Origin: Ichthyophis bannanicus
Lineage: Eukaryota; Chordata; Amphibia; Gymnophiona; Ichthyophiidae
Reading direction: 5' to 3'
DNA length: 64,000 bases
Assembly (NCBI GenBank): GCA_033557465.1
Contig: CM066043.1
Coordinates: forward strand, 106,878,278-106,942,277
How positions within the stretch are numbered: position 1 is the stretch's first letter; every line of letters begins with the position of its first letter. Made by a program: the position numbers and the translations under genes. This document shows, in pieces, positions 44,171 through 55,219 of this stretch. The notes beneath the pieces were generated by a model. It was not told the DNA's origin. It was given only the letters and a program-made list of their open reading frames with translations, and made no database searches.

Positions 44171-45894
44171 CTATACACACACTATTTGTACCCATAATTT
44201 AAAGGCATTGATTTTCTTCCTGTCTATCTTTTTCACTGTCCAACTCCTTACTTCTAGATGACACTGCAGAAGGGATGTGCAAATCAACATCTGTCATATT
44301 GAAATCACCTCTCAGTAGCTCTTCTTCTTTCATGGAAATACTGTGTATGTCTTCTATTAAATCTGTCCACTTCTTCTCCCTGTGAAGGAGATCTGTACTG
44401 TATATCACACCAATGCAAGTGGATTTCCTGTTCCCTCTTTCTAGTTTAATCCACAGTGTCTGCTTGCTCCCTTTTAAGCCCTATAATTCTATATCTTTAA
44501 TATTATTTTTTACCTATAGTGCCACTACTTCTCCACTTCTTCCTACCCTGTCCTTCCTGAATAAAGTATAGCCCGGTATAATTGCATCCTAGTCATGGTT
44601 GTCCGTGAATTATGTCTCTGTAACCAGGGCCAGCACTATGCGTTAAGCACAGCAGCAGTGCATCCATGTCAGAGGAGCGCTGTCGCTAGCTGCCTCCCCC
44701 ACCCCCTCCTCTCACCGTATGACAAGTGCAGCACAGCATGGCAGAGCAGGATTCAGATCCTGCCTGTGGGAGCAGCATGTCTCGCGGGCACGACAAAGGC
44801 AAAGCAAGCCCACAGATGTGGATCCTGACCGCAGGCAGAAGGCAGAGCAATGCACCACCCAGGCACTTCTGGCTTCTGCTCTGTAGCTGGATGACATGGC
44901 TGAGTAGCAGCAGAAGAGTCAAAGCCCCAGGAAGAGAGCGCTATGCAGCTTGATGGATTGGAGCCGCTGATCAAGGAATGGAAGCTACCCAGGGCATTGC
45001 AGCTGTTCAGAGAGTGCAAAAAGTGTGAATAGCCACTGAATCCTAGTGCAGGCTGTGCTTCAGGACCCAGCAGTAGTGGGGGTTGGGGACCGAGGCATTG
45101 ACACGTTCCCTGCTAGGAACTGCTGCTCTCTTAGGGCCCGGGGCTCTATCGAGCATGAGACCATGGTTGTTTGGGTCCTTCCAAAGCCTGAAGCAGAGTT
45201 CCTTTACATTGACAGTGAGCTTGAAACGTATTGCTGCGTCAGCGGTGGGATTTTCTCTGCTCATTCTTCCAGCAGTTAATAAGCTAAGTACAGCTGTTTT
45301 TGAATGACATTTAATGTTTCAGCTTTTGCACTTTTGAAGTGCCTTACACATTTATATAATTAAAAAGGAAAATTTGTTGCGAGAGAGTGGTGTTCCCTCT
45401 CCTGACAGACAGTCCAACAAAAGGTTTTTTAAAGATTTTTGCTCTTATTCAAGCTCAGCCTTGTATATGATGGTAACATGTGGGCCATGTTACCAGCATG
45501 GTACTATAGGCTAATGACAGGAAAGCAAGTACATCCTCCTGCAGTTACTATGCTTCGATGTGGCAAAATGGCCGCAGGTGCAATTAATGTCACACATTAA
45601 GATGAATTAATAATAGGAAGGGGGCGCCAATCTATAGGTTGCAGGGGGACACTAGGAATCCTAGCACTGGCCCTGTCCGTAACTGACACTAAATCCAAGT
45701 CAGACGCTTTTATTAAAGCATCAACATCTGGGCTCTTATTTCCATACTATGGACATTTATGCACACCGCTTCTCAGATGTTGCCCCTTTTACCCATTTCT
45801 ACAGAGGTATTTAATGTTTTATTTACATGGGGACTTTCTTCACCTGTCCTCAATGAATCTAGTTTAAAGCCCTCTTCAGTAGGTTAGCTAGTCT
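44171..45894 (-). mobile_element. CR1-like LINE, ORF2 endonuclease part (interrupted by hAT F)
   Basis: Minus-strand endonuclease sequence. SDLDLVSVT lies just right of hAT F (45730-45684), and the continuation with an NHDWDAIIPGY-like segment (frame shifted) lies left of it at 44610-44540. 44408-44199 carries LRGDFNMTDVDLH, a GDFN box. The ORF1 esterase of what appears to be the same element lies at 53342-53710, beyond hAT A. The RT part is absent in this window. Confidence 0.7.
44625..45675. mobile_element. hAT-like nonautonomous element F
   Basis: 1051 bp with inverted ends CAGGGCCAGCACTA and (inverted) CAGGGCCAGTGCTAGGA. 8-bp target duplications tctgtaac (44617-44624) and tccgtaac (45676-45683) differ at one position. 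No transposase. The interior shows no palindrome or minisatellite, unlike elements A, B, D and E. It lies within a CR1-like endonuclease. Confidence 0.88.
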
Positions 45895-46036
45895 CAGGGC
45901 CATCCCGTCCATTGAGCATGAATTGTTTTCACAGGGCCCTGCGTTTCAGGGGGCCCCGCGCCAACAACATTCTGCATTGAAGACCAACAGGCAGGGCAGC
46001 TTTAGAGAGAGCCGGAGAGGCCCCCCCCTCCTTCTA

Positions 46037-46217
46037 ACAGCTGCCGAAGTGAAGCACATCTTTTCCCTTCACTTCAGCAGCTGTACTGACGTTTAGAATG
46101 CTGCTGTGCTGAGCGCGGGAAACAGGAAGTCCCCTTTGACATCAGCGCAGTAGCGATCTAAACGTCAGTACAGCTGCTGAAGTGAAGGGAAAAGACGCGC
46201 TTCACTTCCGCAGCTGC
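46037..46217. repeat. Palindrome of hAT A
   Basis: The left arm 46037-46095 pairs with 46159-46217 nearly perfectly over 59 bp (core CTTTTCCCTTCACTTCAGCA). 46096-46112 pairs with 46142-46158, leaving a loop of about 29 bp. The outer flanks (GAGAGCCGGAGAGGCC near 46009 and GGGGCCTCTCCAGCTCCCTC near 46232) extend it imperfectly. Confidence 0.92.
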
Positions 46218-46267
46218 ATAGGTGAGCCGGGGCCTCTCCAGCTCCCTCTTAGCTAGCCATGAGACTC

Positions 46268-47340
46268 TTCGGGAGGGGATGGGGGGCTTGGACTGAAAAT
46301 GGGCTACGGGGGGGGGGGGGGGGATTGCTAGGACTGAAAATGGGCTATGGGGGTTGCTAGGACTGGAAATGGGCTGTGGGGAGGGTTGCTAGGACAGAAA
46401 TGGGCTTGGGGGGGTTGCTAGGACTGGAAATGTGCTGTGGAGGGGTTAGGACTGGAAATGGGCTGAGTGGAGGGGAGGCTTGAACTGGAAATAGCTGATG
46501 GGAAGGGGGCTTGGACTGGAAATGGGCTGTGAAGGAGGGAGCTATGACTGGAAATGGACTGATGGAGGGGCTAGGATAGGACTGGAAATGGATGGGGGAG
46601 CTAGGATTGGAAATGGGCTGATGGAGGGCTAGAACTGGAAATGGGCTGATGTGGGGTTGCTAGGACTGGAAATGTGCTGTGGAGGGGTTAGGAATGGAAA
46701 TGGGCTGAGTGGAGGGGAGGCTTGAACTGGAAATAGCTGATGGGAAGGGGGCTTGGACTGGAAATGGGCTGTGAAGGAGGGAGCTATGACTGGAAATGGA
46801 CTGATGGAGGGGCTAGGATAGGACTGGAAATGGATGGGGGAGCTAGGATTGGAAATGGGCTGATGGAGGGCTAGAACTGGAAATGGGCTGATGCGGGGAC
46901 TAGAAGGGAGCGGATGCTGGGTGGGGCTGGAATTAGAAGGGAGCTGATGTTGGGAAGTGGTGGGGGCTTGGATTGAAATGGACTCATGGAGGGGCTAGGA
47001 CTGGAAATAGGCTCATAGAGAGGCTTGGATTAGAAATGGGATGAGTGGGGGGAGCTAGGACTGGAAATGGGCTGATGGGGAGCTGGGATTGGAAATGGGC
47101 TGATGGTGGGGCTAGGAAAGGACTAGAAATGGGCTGATGGGGGGCTGGGATTGGAAATGAGCTGATGGAGGGGCTCAGATAGGACTGGAAATGGATGGGG
47201 GAGCTAAGATTGGAAATGGGCTGATGGAGGGCTAGGACTGGAAATGGGCTGATGCGGGGTCTAGAAGGGAGCAGATGCTGGGTGGGGCTGGAATTAGAAG
47301 GGAGCTGATGTTGGGGGAGGACTAGAATGGGATGGGGCTG
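46268..47340. repeat. G-rich minisatellite of hAT A
   Basis: Imperfect tandem units of about 26-32 bp with the core ACTGGAAATGGGCTGATGG and a variable GGGGCTAGG part. A longer higher-order block (from about 46420 to 46640) recurs at about 46660-46880. Homogeneous G-runs include 15 Gs at 46309-46323. Minus-strand frames through it (208 codons, 46984-47610) are Pro/Ser repeats and are not considered genes. Confidence 0.9.
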
Positions 47341-48709
47341 GGAGAGTGAAATGGAGAGGGGAAAAATATTTTGTGTGGGAGTGAAGAAAAATCGACAATT
47401 GGCCGGGTATTGGGAGAGTAAGTTGGTATTGAGGATGAAGGGATAAAATTTGAGTGGATGAAAAAGGAATAAAGAAAGAGATGGAGGAAAGAGCAAAAGG
47501 AGATAGATTAGTATGTTAAAGCAGATGTAGAGAGAAAATGGAAAAAAAAAACTAGAAGAGAGAAGAAAGGACAAATGGATAGCAGATGATGGAGAGTTAG
47601 CAGAAGACACAAAGAAACCTGAAGTGGCTGGAGCAATTGCAACTCAAAAGAAAATGCACAAAAGGTAGAAAAATACCTCTTTATTTTGAATTTATTAACT
47701 GGAATATGTCAGCTCTGGGCAGGGGCGGCTCAGGGCAATCTGCTGCCTGAGGCGAAGGATGAGATGGCGCCCCACCCCCTGTAGAGGGGGCGGGGCTTTT
47801 TCAAAACTCCAATCAGGAACTGAACCAAACCAAAAAGCTGATTAGATTATATGGAGAAAATGCAAAATATTTGCACACCAAGGAACTAAGAGAGTGAGAA
47901 CCACAGCACAGTTTATAAAATTAAATTATAACTCATTTTTATTTGTTGTTATAAACTGTGTTATGGTTATTGCTTTTTCTTTTTCAACATATATTTTGCA
48001 TCCACAGAACCCCCTTCAACAATGGTTGCAGAGCAGAACCAGAACGTTCACCCACAGAACTCAATATCTTAAAAAAAAATCTGATTTTGATCATCTCACT
48101 AATACAAACCCTACAACAAAGTCACTGAGTATCTATAGAGCAAATCTACCATACCATACCATAACATATCAGCACCAACTTCCAAAACTCACATAAGGAG
48201 CCCACCAAAAAAAGTGTCACTGTAAATACTACATTTGGCCCTGGAACATCCATACACCTATTTGAAAAGCTGAACAAGTCAAATTACTACAGTACAGTAT
48301 ACGATCTTTATGTACAAACTCCATGTTAATGGAACACCTGGGCTCAGTCACCCACTCAGAACACAGACCCTTACCAAGTACAGAATAAGTGATTTACAAT
48401 CTAAAGTAAAAATAAAAATATGTAGACAAAATTTAAACCAAAACCCCAAGAAGCCAGACTCCTCAAGCAGTGCAACATCAGATAAATATCTAGTTCCCCC
48501 ATACAGTAGAAAATATAAAGATAACACAAAGTCCAATCACTAAAATGAAATAAAATTATTTTTCTACCTTTGTTGTCTGACCATTTTATTCTCTGATCAT
48601 GCTGGTCCCGATATGAGGCTTCTGCTTTCCTGTCTTCTCTTAGCTCTCTTTCTGTGGTCCATCTGCCATTTCTTATCTCTTATTTTGTTTTCTTCATTTC
48701 TTTCCATCA

Positions 48710-49289
48710 GCCTATTTCCAGTCCCAGTAATCCTTCCCAGTATCAGCCCCTTTCCAGTCCTCCCTCCCAGTAACTTCCAATGTCAACTTGCATTCCCATG
48801 ACTGCCACTGGTGTCCATTCCCTTCCAGTCCCCCTCCTTCCCCAGTGTCCAGTCCCTTCTAGTCCAAATACCATGGCAGCCCCCTTCAGCATCCACTCCC
48901 TTCCAGTTCCATTTTCCCATTCCCTCGCATCAGCCCATTTGTAACCCTAGCTCACAGTTTTCTTCCAGGGCCAGCAGCTCTATCCTCCCCTCCCCACCAT
49001 CAGCCCATTCCCAGTCAAAGCCCCCCAATCAGCTCACTTCCAGTGCTAGTCCCCCCTCAACTCCATTACCAGTGCTAGCCTCCACTAATCAGCCCATTTC
49101 CAGTCCTAGCCCTCCCGATCAGCTCATTTCCAATGCTAGCCCCCCATCAGTCCATTACCAGTCCTACCCCACCCCATCAGCCCATTACCAGTCCTAGCCT
49201 CCCCTGATCAGCTCATTTCCAGTGCTAGTCCCCCCTCAACCCCATTACCAGTGCTAGCCTCCCCTAATCAGCCCATTATCAGTCCCAGC
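48710..49289. repeat. Minisatellite of hAT C
   Basis: Tandem units with the core AGCCCATTACCAGTCCTAGC in the C-rich orientation, interrupted by insertion of B at 49290 and resuming at 51722-51810. The frame 48811-49197 is Ser/Pro repeat and not considered a gene. Confidence 0.8.
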
Positions 49290-49332
49290 CAGGGGCGGCC
49301 CAAGAGGGGTGCGGGGCCATGTGCGGAGACTC

Positions 49333-49393
49333 GGTGCGGGGTCTCATTTGCATAAGGTGCCTCATTTGCATAAATATTTGCATAATGTTACCA
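49333..49393. promoter_or_regulatory. ATTTGCAT octamer cluster in hAT B
   Basis: ATTTGCAT occurs three times within about 45 bp (near 49349, 49367 and 49377). This is the octamer recognised by POU-domain factors. Equivalent clusters lie in A (near 53254-53278), D (58800-58840) and E (63360-63404). Function is inferred only from the motif. Confidence 0.55.
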
Positions 49394-49410
49394 TACACTA
49401 TCTTTTAGTA

Positions 49411-49650
49411 AACATGCCTCTTAATGAGTATATGGATAAAGAAAGACTAAAAGATTTCTACATTACTATAATCCAGTACCAACCGCCAGGCACATTAGGA
49501 ACTACTACAAACACTGCCTATTTAGAACCCATAGCAAACCCGCCGTATCCTAACAGCACTACCAGGACTCACAAAGCACCATACCCTACCTATCAAAAGG
49601 CAACACTGCAAATATTAAATCAATACATTTCAGAGAATAACAATACATGA
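49411..49650 (+). CDS. Conserved cargo ORF, hAT B copy
   Basis: Starts MPLNEYMDKERLKDFYITII and ends before a stop at 49650 (79 codons, by the Met at about 49411). A Pro/Tyr/Thr-rich middle is followed by QKATLQILNQYISEN, a likely helix. Four copies in this window keep this frame (A, B, D, E). No known domain recognised. It is earlier terminated than the others, which continue with TGEREQV. Confidence 0.4.
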   Translation, partial: NMPLNEYMDKERLKDFYITIIQYQPPGTLGTTTNTAYLEPIANPPYPNSTTRTHKAPYPTYQKATLQILNQYISENNNT

Positions 49651-50277
49651 CCTACTGGAGAAAGAGAACAAGTGGCAATGTCAAATAGGAATTATATAAA
49701 CAGAATACCTCAGCTCAGTTACACATGCAGAACATAGACCATCACCAAACAAGGAATCACAATTTAGAAACAGGAAGACAATAATTAAACTGGGAACCCC
49801 AAAAGCCAAACTTGGAATGTATAACACTGTAGAAATAAAACCAGAAATTAATTTCCTTTTGTACTAAACAAAGCGCAGACGTTAATGATGCACATTTCCA
49901 AGAGCTGACATATTCCAGTTAAAAAATTCAAAATAAAGAGATATTTTTCTACCTCTTGTGCATTTTTTTCCAGTGGCAATTGCTCCAGCCACTTTTTTCT
50001 GGTTTCTTTGTGTCTTCTGCTAACTCTCCATCGTCTGCTGTCCATTTGTCCTTTCTTTTCTCTTCTAGTTTTTTTTTCCATTCTCTCTCTACATCTGCTT
50101 TAACATACTAATCTTTCTCCTTTTGCTCTTTCCTCATTCCTATTTCATCCACTCAAACCATCCTCAATCCCCACTTACTCTCCCAATATCCGGCCAATTG
50201 TAGATTTGTCTTCCCTCCCACACAAAATATTTTTTCCTCTCCATTTCACTCTCCCAGCTCCATCCCATTCTAATCCT

Positions 50278-51318
50278 CCCCCAACATCAGCTCCCTTCTA
50301 GATCCAGCCCCACCCAGCATCCACTCCCTTCTAGTCCCTGCATCAGCCCATTTCCAGTCCTAGCCCCCCATCAGCCCATTTCCAATTCTATCCTAGCCCC
50401 ACCATCAGCCCATTTCCAGTCCTAGCTCCTCCATCCATTTCCAGTCCTATCTGAGTCCCTCCATCAGCTCATTTCCAATCCCAGCCCCCCCATCAGCTCA
50501 TTTCTAGTCCTTTCCTAGCCCCACCATCAGCCCATGTCAAATCCTAGCTCCCCTCCACTCAGTCCATTTCCAATGCAAGCCCCCCATGAGCCCAGTTCTA
50601 GCCCCTCCATGAGTCCATTTCAATTCAAGCCCCCACCACAGCCCATTTCCAATCTTAGCACCCCCCAACAGCCCATTTCCAGTCCTATCCTAGCCCCTCC
50701 ATCAACCCATTTTCTGTCCTAGCCCCCCCACTCAGCCCATTTCCAGTCCTAACTCCCTCCCCTCACAGCCCATTTCCATTCCAAGCCCCCCTCCCCATCA
50801 GCTATTTGCAATTCAAGCCCCCTTCCATTGAACCCATTTCCATTCCAAGCCCCTGTCCCCCATCAGCTATTTTCAGTTCAAGCCCCCCTTCCACTCAGCC
50901 CATTTCCAGTCCTAGCAACCCCCCCAGCCCATTACCAGTCCTAACCCCCCATCATCCCACTTCCAGTCTTAGCCCCCCACATAGCCCATTACCAGTCCTA
51001 ACCCCTCCCATCAGCCCACTTCCAGTCTTAGCCCCCCCCATAGCCCATTACCTGTCCTAACCCCCCATCAGCCCACTTGCACTTAGCCCCCCCATAGCCC
51101 ATTACCAGTCCTAACCCCCCATCAGCCTACTTGTAGTCTTAGCCCCCCATAGACCATTACCTGTCCTAACCCTCACCATCAGCCCACTTCCAGTCTTAGC
51201 CCCCCCATAGCCCATTACCGGTCCTAACCCCCTCCCCCCATCAGCCCACTTCCAGTCTTAGCCCCCCCCCATAGCCCATTACCAGTCCTAACCCCATCAC
51301 CCCCCCCATCAGCCCAGC
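50278..51318. repeat. C-rich minisatellite of hAT B
   Basis: Tandem units with the core CAGCCCATTTCCAGTCCTAG changing to AGCCCATTACCAGTCCTAAC toward the right, with 25-40 bp spacing. Same core as in A but read on the opposite strand because B is inverted. Embedded frames are Pro/Ser repeats. Confidence 0.9.
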
Positions 51319-51639
51319 TAGGTTAAAAAAAAAAAAAAACGGCTGCTGCTGCTGCTGCCGCTGCCGCCGTGGCAGCAGCAGCAGAATCGAGCATCCAGCA
51401 GGGCCCCCCCTGCTCTGCAGTGTCCTCCATGTGGCTTCAGCGCGGGCTTTTCAGAGCCGCGCGAAGGGAGAGTTTCCCTTTCTCGCGGCTCTGTTAATCC
51501 CGCCGCGGGGCTGATGGGAGGCTGCATGGAGGACACTGCAGAGTAGGAGGGGGGGCCTCGCGGGATGCTCGATTCTGCCGCTGCCACGGCGGCAGCGGCA
51601 GCAGCCGGTTTGTATTTTTTAAACCTAGCTGGGCTGATG
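51308..51639. repeat. Palindrome of hAT B
   Basis: CATCAGCCCAGCTAGGTT at 51307-51324 pairs with AACCTAGCTGGGCTGATG (51622-51639). The arms continue through a poly-A/poly-T pair and a CAG/CGG-rich segment (51340-51420 with 51540-51608) to a centre near 51475 (GGGAGAGTTTCCCTTTCTCG). About 330 bp. The frame 51318-51731 lies in it and is not considered a gene. Confidence 0.92.
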
Positions 51640-52315
51640 CAAGATGTTTTTTGCGCGGGGCCCCCTGAAATGCGGGGCCCTGTGCAAAAAACATTCTTGC
51701 TCAATGGCCGGGCCGGCCCTGGTCCCGGCACCCCTTGATCAGTCCATTCCCAGTCCTATCCTTCCCTAATCAACCCATTACCAGTCCTAGCCCCCTCATC
51801 AGCCCATTAAAATCTTAACCCGCACTGTCTCTCCCCTTTGTCCAGCATTTCTCCCCTGTCTATCCAATATGTCCCCCTGGTCCAGCACTTGTCCCCCTGT
51901 CTCTCCCTTTGTCCAGCATCATGTCCCGTCTCCCCCTTTGTCCAGCATGTAGCCTGTCTCCCCTTTTTGTCTAGCATGTCCCCATCTCCCCTTTATCCAG
52001 CACTTGTCCCCATGTCTTCCCCTTTGTCCAGCATGTCCCCATCTCCCTCTTTGCCATTGCAGCCGCACAAATCAGCCTGATCACTTGCAGTTGCAAGCGA
52101 TCAGGCTGATTTGTCCGACGCCGGCGGCACTCCAGTTCTGTTTTAATTTTAGATTTTTCTGCCTCTGCCTTCCCACGTGGGAAATCAGAGGCAGGCCAGA
52201 GGCTGTAAAATCTAAAATTAAAAACAGATCCGGAGTGCCACCGGCGTCAGGAGTGCCGCCTTAGGCGATCGCCTCAGATGGTCTAATGGAAGAATCGCCC
52301 CTGGCTCTGGGAAAT

Positions 52316-52752
52316 TTTAACACACCTATCTGCAGCCTACGATCAGTTCATATCAACCGCTTACACCTTCCCTCCCCTTCCAAGGCTCATCTTCACTCAA
52401 CACGACGATCTGCATTCTTTTACCTTGGTCCGGCCCTCTGGAACTCCCTCCCCACTGACCTCTGACTAGAACAGTCCCCTGCTAAGTTCCATTCTCTTCT
52501 CAAGACGCAGCTCTTCTCCTCTGCCTTCAACCTTCCACCGTGACCCTTGTTTTACTATTTTTTTTTGTATTGTTTACAGTCTGTCCTTTTCTTCCTGTCC
52601 TGTTCCTCTTTCCTTTCCTTTTTTTCTTTTGAAATTATTGTCACTTTCTTTCTCCTTACTTAATTTATATATTTTAAATTTTTTTTATTGTAAACCGCCC
52701 CGATGTAATGGGGGGGTGGTATATCAAGTGATTTTAAACAATAAACAATAAA
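52316..52752 (+). mobile_element. L2-type LINE 3' end in hAT A
   Basis: Encodes a RT C-terminal remnant (LGPALWNSLPTDL, FHSLLKTQLFSSAFNL, in frame with stops) and ends with GTAAACCGCCCCGATGTAAT and (AATAAAC)n. It interrupts element A just right of C. Short matching bases (aaat) flank it. Confidence 0.8.
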
Positions 52753-52942
52753 TGTGTGTCTTTAACGTCTGCATTTTGTTTAGTACAAGAGGAAATTAAT
52801 TTATAGTTTTATTTCTACAGTATTATGGACATCCTAAGTTTGGCTTTAGGGGTTCCCAGTTTAATTACTGTCTTCCTATTTCTAAATTGTGATTCCTTTT
52901 TCTTTGTTTGGTGATGGTCTACGTGTAACTGAGGTATTCTGT

Positions 52943-53227
52943 TTATGTAGTTTTATTTGACATTGCCACTTGTTCTCTTTCCCCAGTAGGTCTTGTATTC
53001 TTATTCTCTGAAATGTATTGGTTTAATATTTGCAGTGTTGCCTTTTGATAGATAGAGTATGGTGCTTTGTGAGTACTGGAAGTGCTGTTATGATACGGCG
53101 GATTTACTATGGGTTCTAAATGGGCAGTGTTTGTAGTAGTTCCTAATGTGCCTGATGGTTGGCACTGGATTATAGTAATGTAGAAATCTTTTAGTCTTTC
53201 TTTATCCATACACTCGTTAAGAGGCAT
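52943..53227 (-). CDS. Conserved cargo ORF, hAT A copy
   Basis: 94 codons on the minus strand: start MPLNECMDKERLKDFYITII, middle HLEPIVNPPYHNSTSSTHKA, end QILNQYISENKNTRPTGERE. It is the same frame as in B, D and E, with substitutions. The start lies about 75 bp from the octamer cluster. No signal peptide, transmembrane segment or zinc motif. Not recognised. Confidence 0.4.
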   Translation of the reverse strand: MPLNECMDKERLKDFYITIIQCQPSGTLGTTTNTAHLEPIVNPPYHNSTSSTHKAPYSIYQKATLQILNQYISENKNTRPTGEREQVAMSNKTT

Positions 53228-53341
53228 GTTTATTAAAAGTTAGCGTATGTTAACATTATGCAAATATCTATGCAAATGAGGCCCTGCACCAAGTCTCCAA
53301 ACATGGCCCCGCACCCCCCTCAGGCCGACCCTGGCTAGTCT

Positions 53342-53710
53342 GCTGCAGAAGACACTTTGACTCTTCTTGGACAGATGGATGTCATCTCTGCTCTGCAGCC
53401 CTTGGAAAATCATCCCATGATCCAGGAAACCAAAACACTCTCGATGACACCATCCACACAGCCATGCATTCATCTCTAGGATGCAAGCTTCTCTGCCTCA
53501 GCCTTTACCCTCAACAGGGAGGATTGAAAAGAATACCATCTGCGCATCTATGTGCTTCACCCTCTGTCCCAGATCCATGAAGTCATTCTTGATGCATTCA
53601 GAGGGATACCTAGCAGTATCATTTGTGCCGACATGTATGAGCAACAGTGAATAATAATCAGTAGGCCTGATGAGTCTCGGCAACCTCTCCGTAACGTCTT
53701 CGATTCTGGC
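53342..53710 (-). pseudogene. CR1-type ORF1 esterase domain (SGNH hydrolase) fragment
   Basis: Frames 53498-53683 (IRPTDYYSLLLIHVGTNDTA, FMDLGQRVKHIDAQMVFFSI) and 53240-53473 (MNAWLCGWCHRECFGFLDHG, RDDIHLSKK) hold the SGNH/GDSL block III (GTND) and the block V D-x-x-H, as in the esterase of CR1 ORF1. The GDS block I is not visible upstream. A frameshift separates the two halves and hAT A ends the domain at 53333. The usual role is in LINE ribonucleoprotein or membrane association. The element is the one carrying the ORF2 part at 44171-45894. Confidence 0.8.
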
Positions 53711-54599
53711 ATATCACCATTATGTATCTGTTCTCTTCAGTGCTTTTTTCTAGCAAAAAGATGCCGGTATTCACATGAAGGGCTGTCCTTAAAGAGTGGA
53801 ATAACCATTGAGAGATCCACCCCATAACAGGCATACACTCAGCAACCCACCATAGAGTCTATAAAATAGGTAGTATTGTAAACATTACATCAGTCTTTAG
53901 AACACAACTTTTGTTGGGGGAAAAAAACCCAACAAGCTGGACTGCTACAAATCCCTACACAGCTGAGACCCCTCTGGTGTGCGTGGCTGGCTGCACTGGT
54001 GGAGTTGGGTGCAGTAACATACATCTGGGCAGAACTGGTGGGTGCTCATGGAGGATTCACAATCATTTGATTCTCAGGAGAGCACGCCAGAGCCTTCTTG
54101 CTGGTGGCCCCTTAGCATAGTTGGAGTTGGGTAAGCTGGATCACTTGGTTTTTGTGCTGTTCGGATGGTCAACTAGGCTCTTCTCTACCTAGATTAGATA
54201 ACCATGCAGCAGACCATAAGCCCACTGTTGACTTTGCAAAAAGGCCTCAGGCCGTATAATTTTAAGATGGCTGTTTGAATTGTGAGCCCTGTGTGAGGGA
54301 ACCAAACCTAACGGGGCAGCAGGCTCCCTTGAGGCGGACCGTCTTAGGATTCAGACAGTTCCACTCAAACCACCCCCAAAAAGAGGGGGGAATTCCTAGA
54401 AACAGATGAAAGAAGTAAGACAAGGAGAAGTTTCCACTGCAAGCAATATTGCAATTGCCAATGCGAGCAGGGTAGTCATGTGGACGGTGAGAGCATAGTC
54501 TAAAATTGCTTTTAGGGATAGGAAGAGACAATTTTAAGCCCTTCTGTGCCTGATTGTAATCCATCCCACCCACTCAAGGATAAGTGACGTCAGGGAAAA
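53711..54599. other. Unassigned sequence
   Basis: About 890 bp. A CAGTGCTTTTTTCTAGC stretch at 53738 looks like a possible hAT end, but its partner is not seen. The minus frame 54262-54573 (103 codons) shows no known motif. Confidence 0.3.
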
Positions 54600-54613
54600 A
54601 GAGGTTAGACAGT

Positions 54614-55219
54614 TAAGGTAAAATTTAACTTACCTGCTAATTTGCTTTCCTCGAATACCTACAGTCCAGTCCTGACAAGCAAGTTGTCTCCCCCTACCAG
54701 TAGCTGGAGGCTGAACATGCTCAAAGCCTTGGTGATATTACCCTACTTAGGCTAACCACCACCCACACCAAGACCAGTATCCGAATGTCCAAGCCACTAA
54801 CTAACCAGGGACCTACGAGACAGCCAATACCAGAAAACTAACAGGGTAAGAACCCACAGAACAGATTAATACTCATAACCTTAAAACCTAAATCAATAAC
54901 TGAACCCTCATCCAAAACTCCACTTTTTTTCTCTCATTTGTTCCTTTTTTTTTAACGACCACCGGCCAAACCGGCAGCCAAGCCGACACCACCTACCAAC
55001 CCCAGTACTGATTGCACATCTGAAGAGCACCAGCCCTCTACCACCTTTCCAGAGGAAGCCTGAGGAACCTCGTCCCCCAAGACCTGAAGGAAGCAAGGAT
55101 ATGCTCATCTCTGTATTCCCAGGCTCGCCCCCCAAGACCTGTAAATTTTCAGGCGGGTCCGGTACTGGATTGTAGGTATTCGAGGAAAGCAAATTAGCAG
55201 GTAAGTCTAATTTCACCTT
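54614..55219. repeat. Terminal inverted-repeat hairpin region of DIRS copy 3
   Basis: 54614-54669 (CTGCTAATTTGCTTTCCTCG, AATACCTACAGTCCA) is inverted at 55163-55219. The interval of about 490 bp contains no known gene. It corresponds in position to the hairpin of copy 1 (21261-21740). Confidence 0.8.

Larger units (their letters stand above)
49290..51721. mobile_element. hAT-like element B, innermost of the nest
   Basis: 2432 bp, inverted relative to A, D and E. Ends CAGGGGCGGCCCAAGAGGGG and (inverted) CAGGGCCGGCCCGGCCATTG. 8-bp duplications gtcccagc (49282-49289) and gtcccggc (51722-51729) have one mismatch. From left: octamers, plus-strand ORF (49411-49650), conserved body, minisatellite (50278-51318), palindrome (51308-51639), end. 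It lies in the minisatellite of C. Confidence 0.92.
47720..52303. mobile_element. hAT-like element C, nested in A, host of B
   Basis: Ends CAGGGGCGGCTCAGGGCAAT and (inverted) CAGGGGCGATTCTTCCATTA, with TGAGGCGA repeated inside both ends. A perfect 8-bp duplication gctctggg lies at 47712-47719 and 52304-52311. Own sequence 47720-49289 and 51722-52303. The interior is a diverged relative of the A/B/D/E cargo (for example CTCAGTCACCCACTCAGAAC at 48334 against CTCAGTTACACATGCAGAAC in B), plus a Py-rich minisatellite (48710-49289, 51722-51810). No transposase. Confidence 0.9.
45895..53333. mobile_element. hAT-like element A, host of nested C and B
   Basis: Ends CAGGGCCATCCCGTCCATTG and (inverted right end) CAGGGTCGGCCTGAGGGGGG. 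A perfect 8-bp target duplication gctagtct lies at 45887-45894 and 53334-53341. Its own sequence is 45895-47719 and 52304-53333. The rest is element C (with B in it) and a LINE tail at 52316-52752. From left to right it carries a palindrome, a G-rich minisatellite, a conserved body and, near the right end, the minus-strand ORF and octamer motifs. It sits in a CR1-like LINE between ORF1 and ORF2. Confidence 0.92.

Noticed and set aside
46268..47340. CRISPR-like repeat array
   Set aside because: Units are imperfect, G-rich and have no unique spacers. The window is vertebrate.
46984..47610. 208-codon Ser/Phe/Pro frame with a hydrophobic start
   Set aside because: Runs through the conserved body and minisatellite of hAT A. 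The Pro/Ser repeats are array-derived, and the equivalent body in D (58069-58401) has a different, shorter frame.
51318..51731. 137-codon frame over the hAT B palindrome
   Set aside because: Ala/Gly/Pro-rich translation of CAG/CGG repeats and the element terminus.
53738..53800. Possible hAT terminus CAGTGCTTTTTTCTAGC
   Set aside because: No matching inverted end or 8-bp duplication found downstream to 54600.
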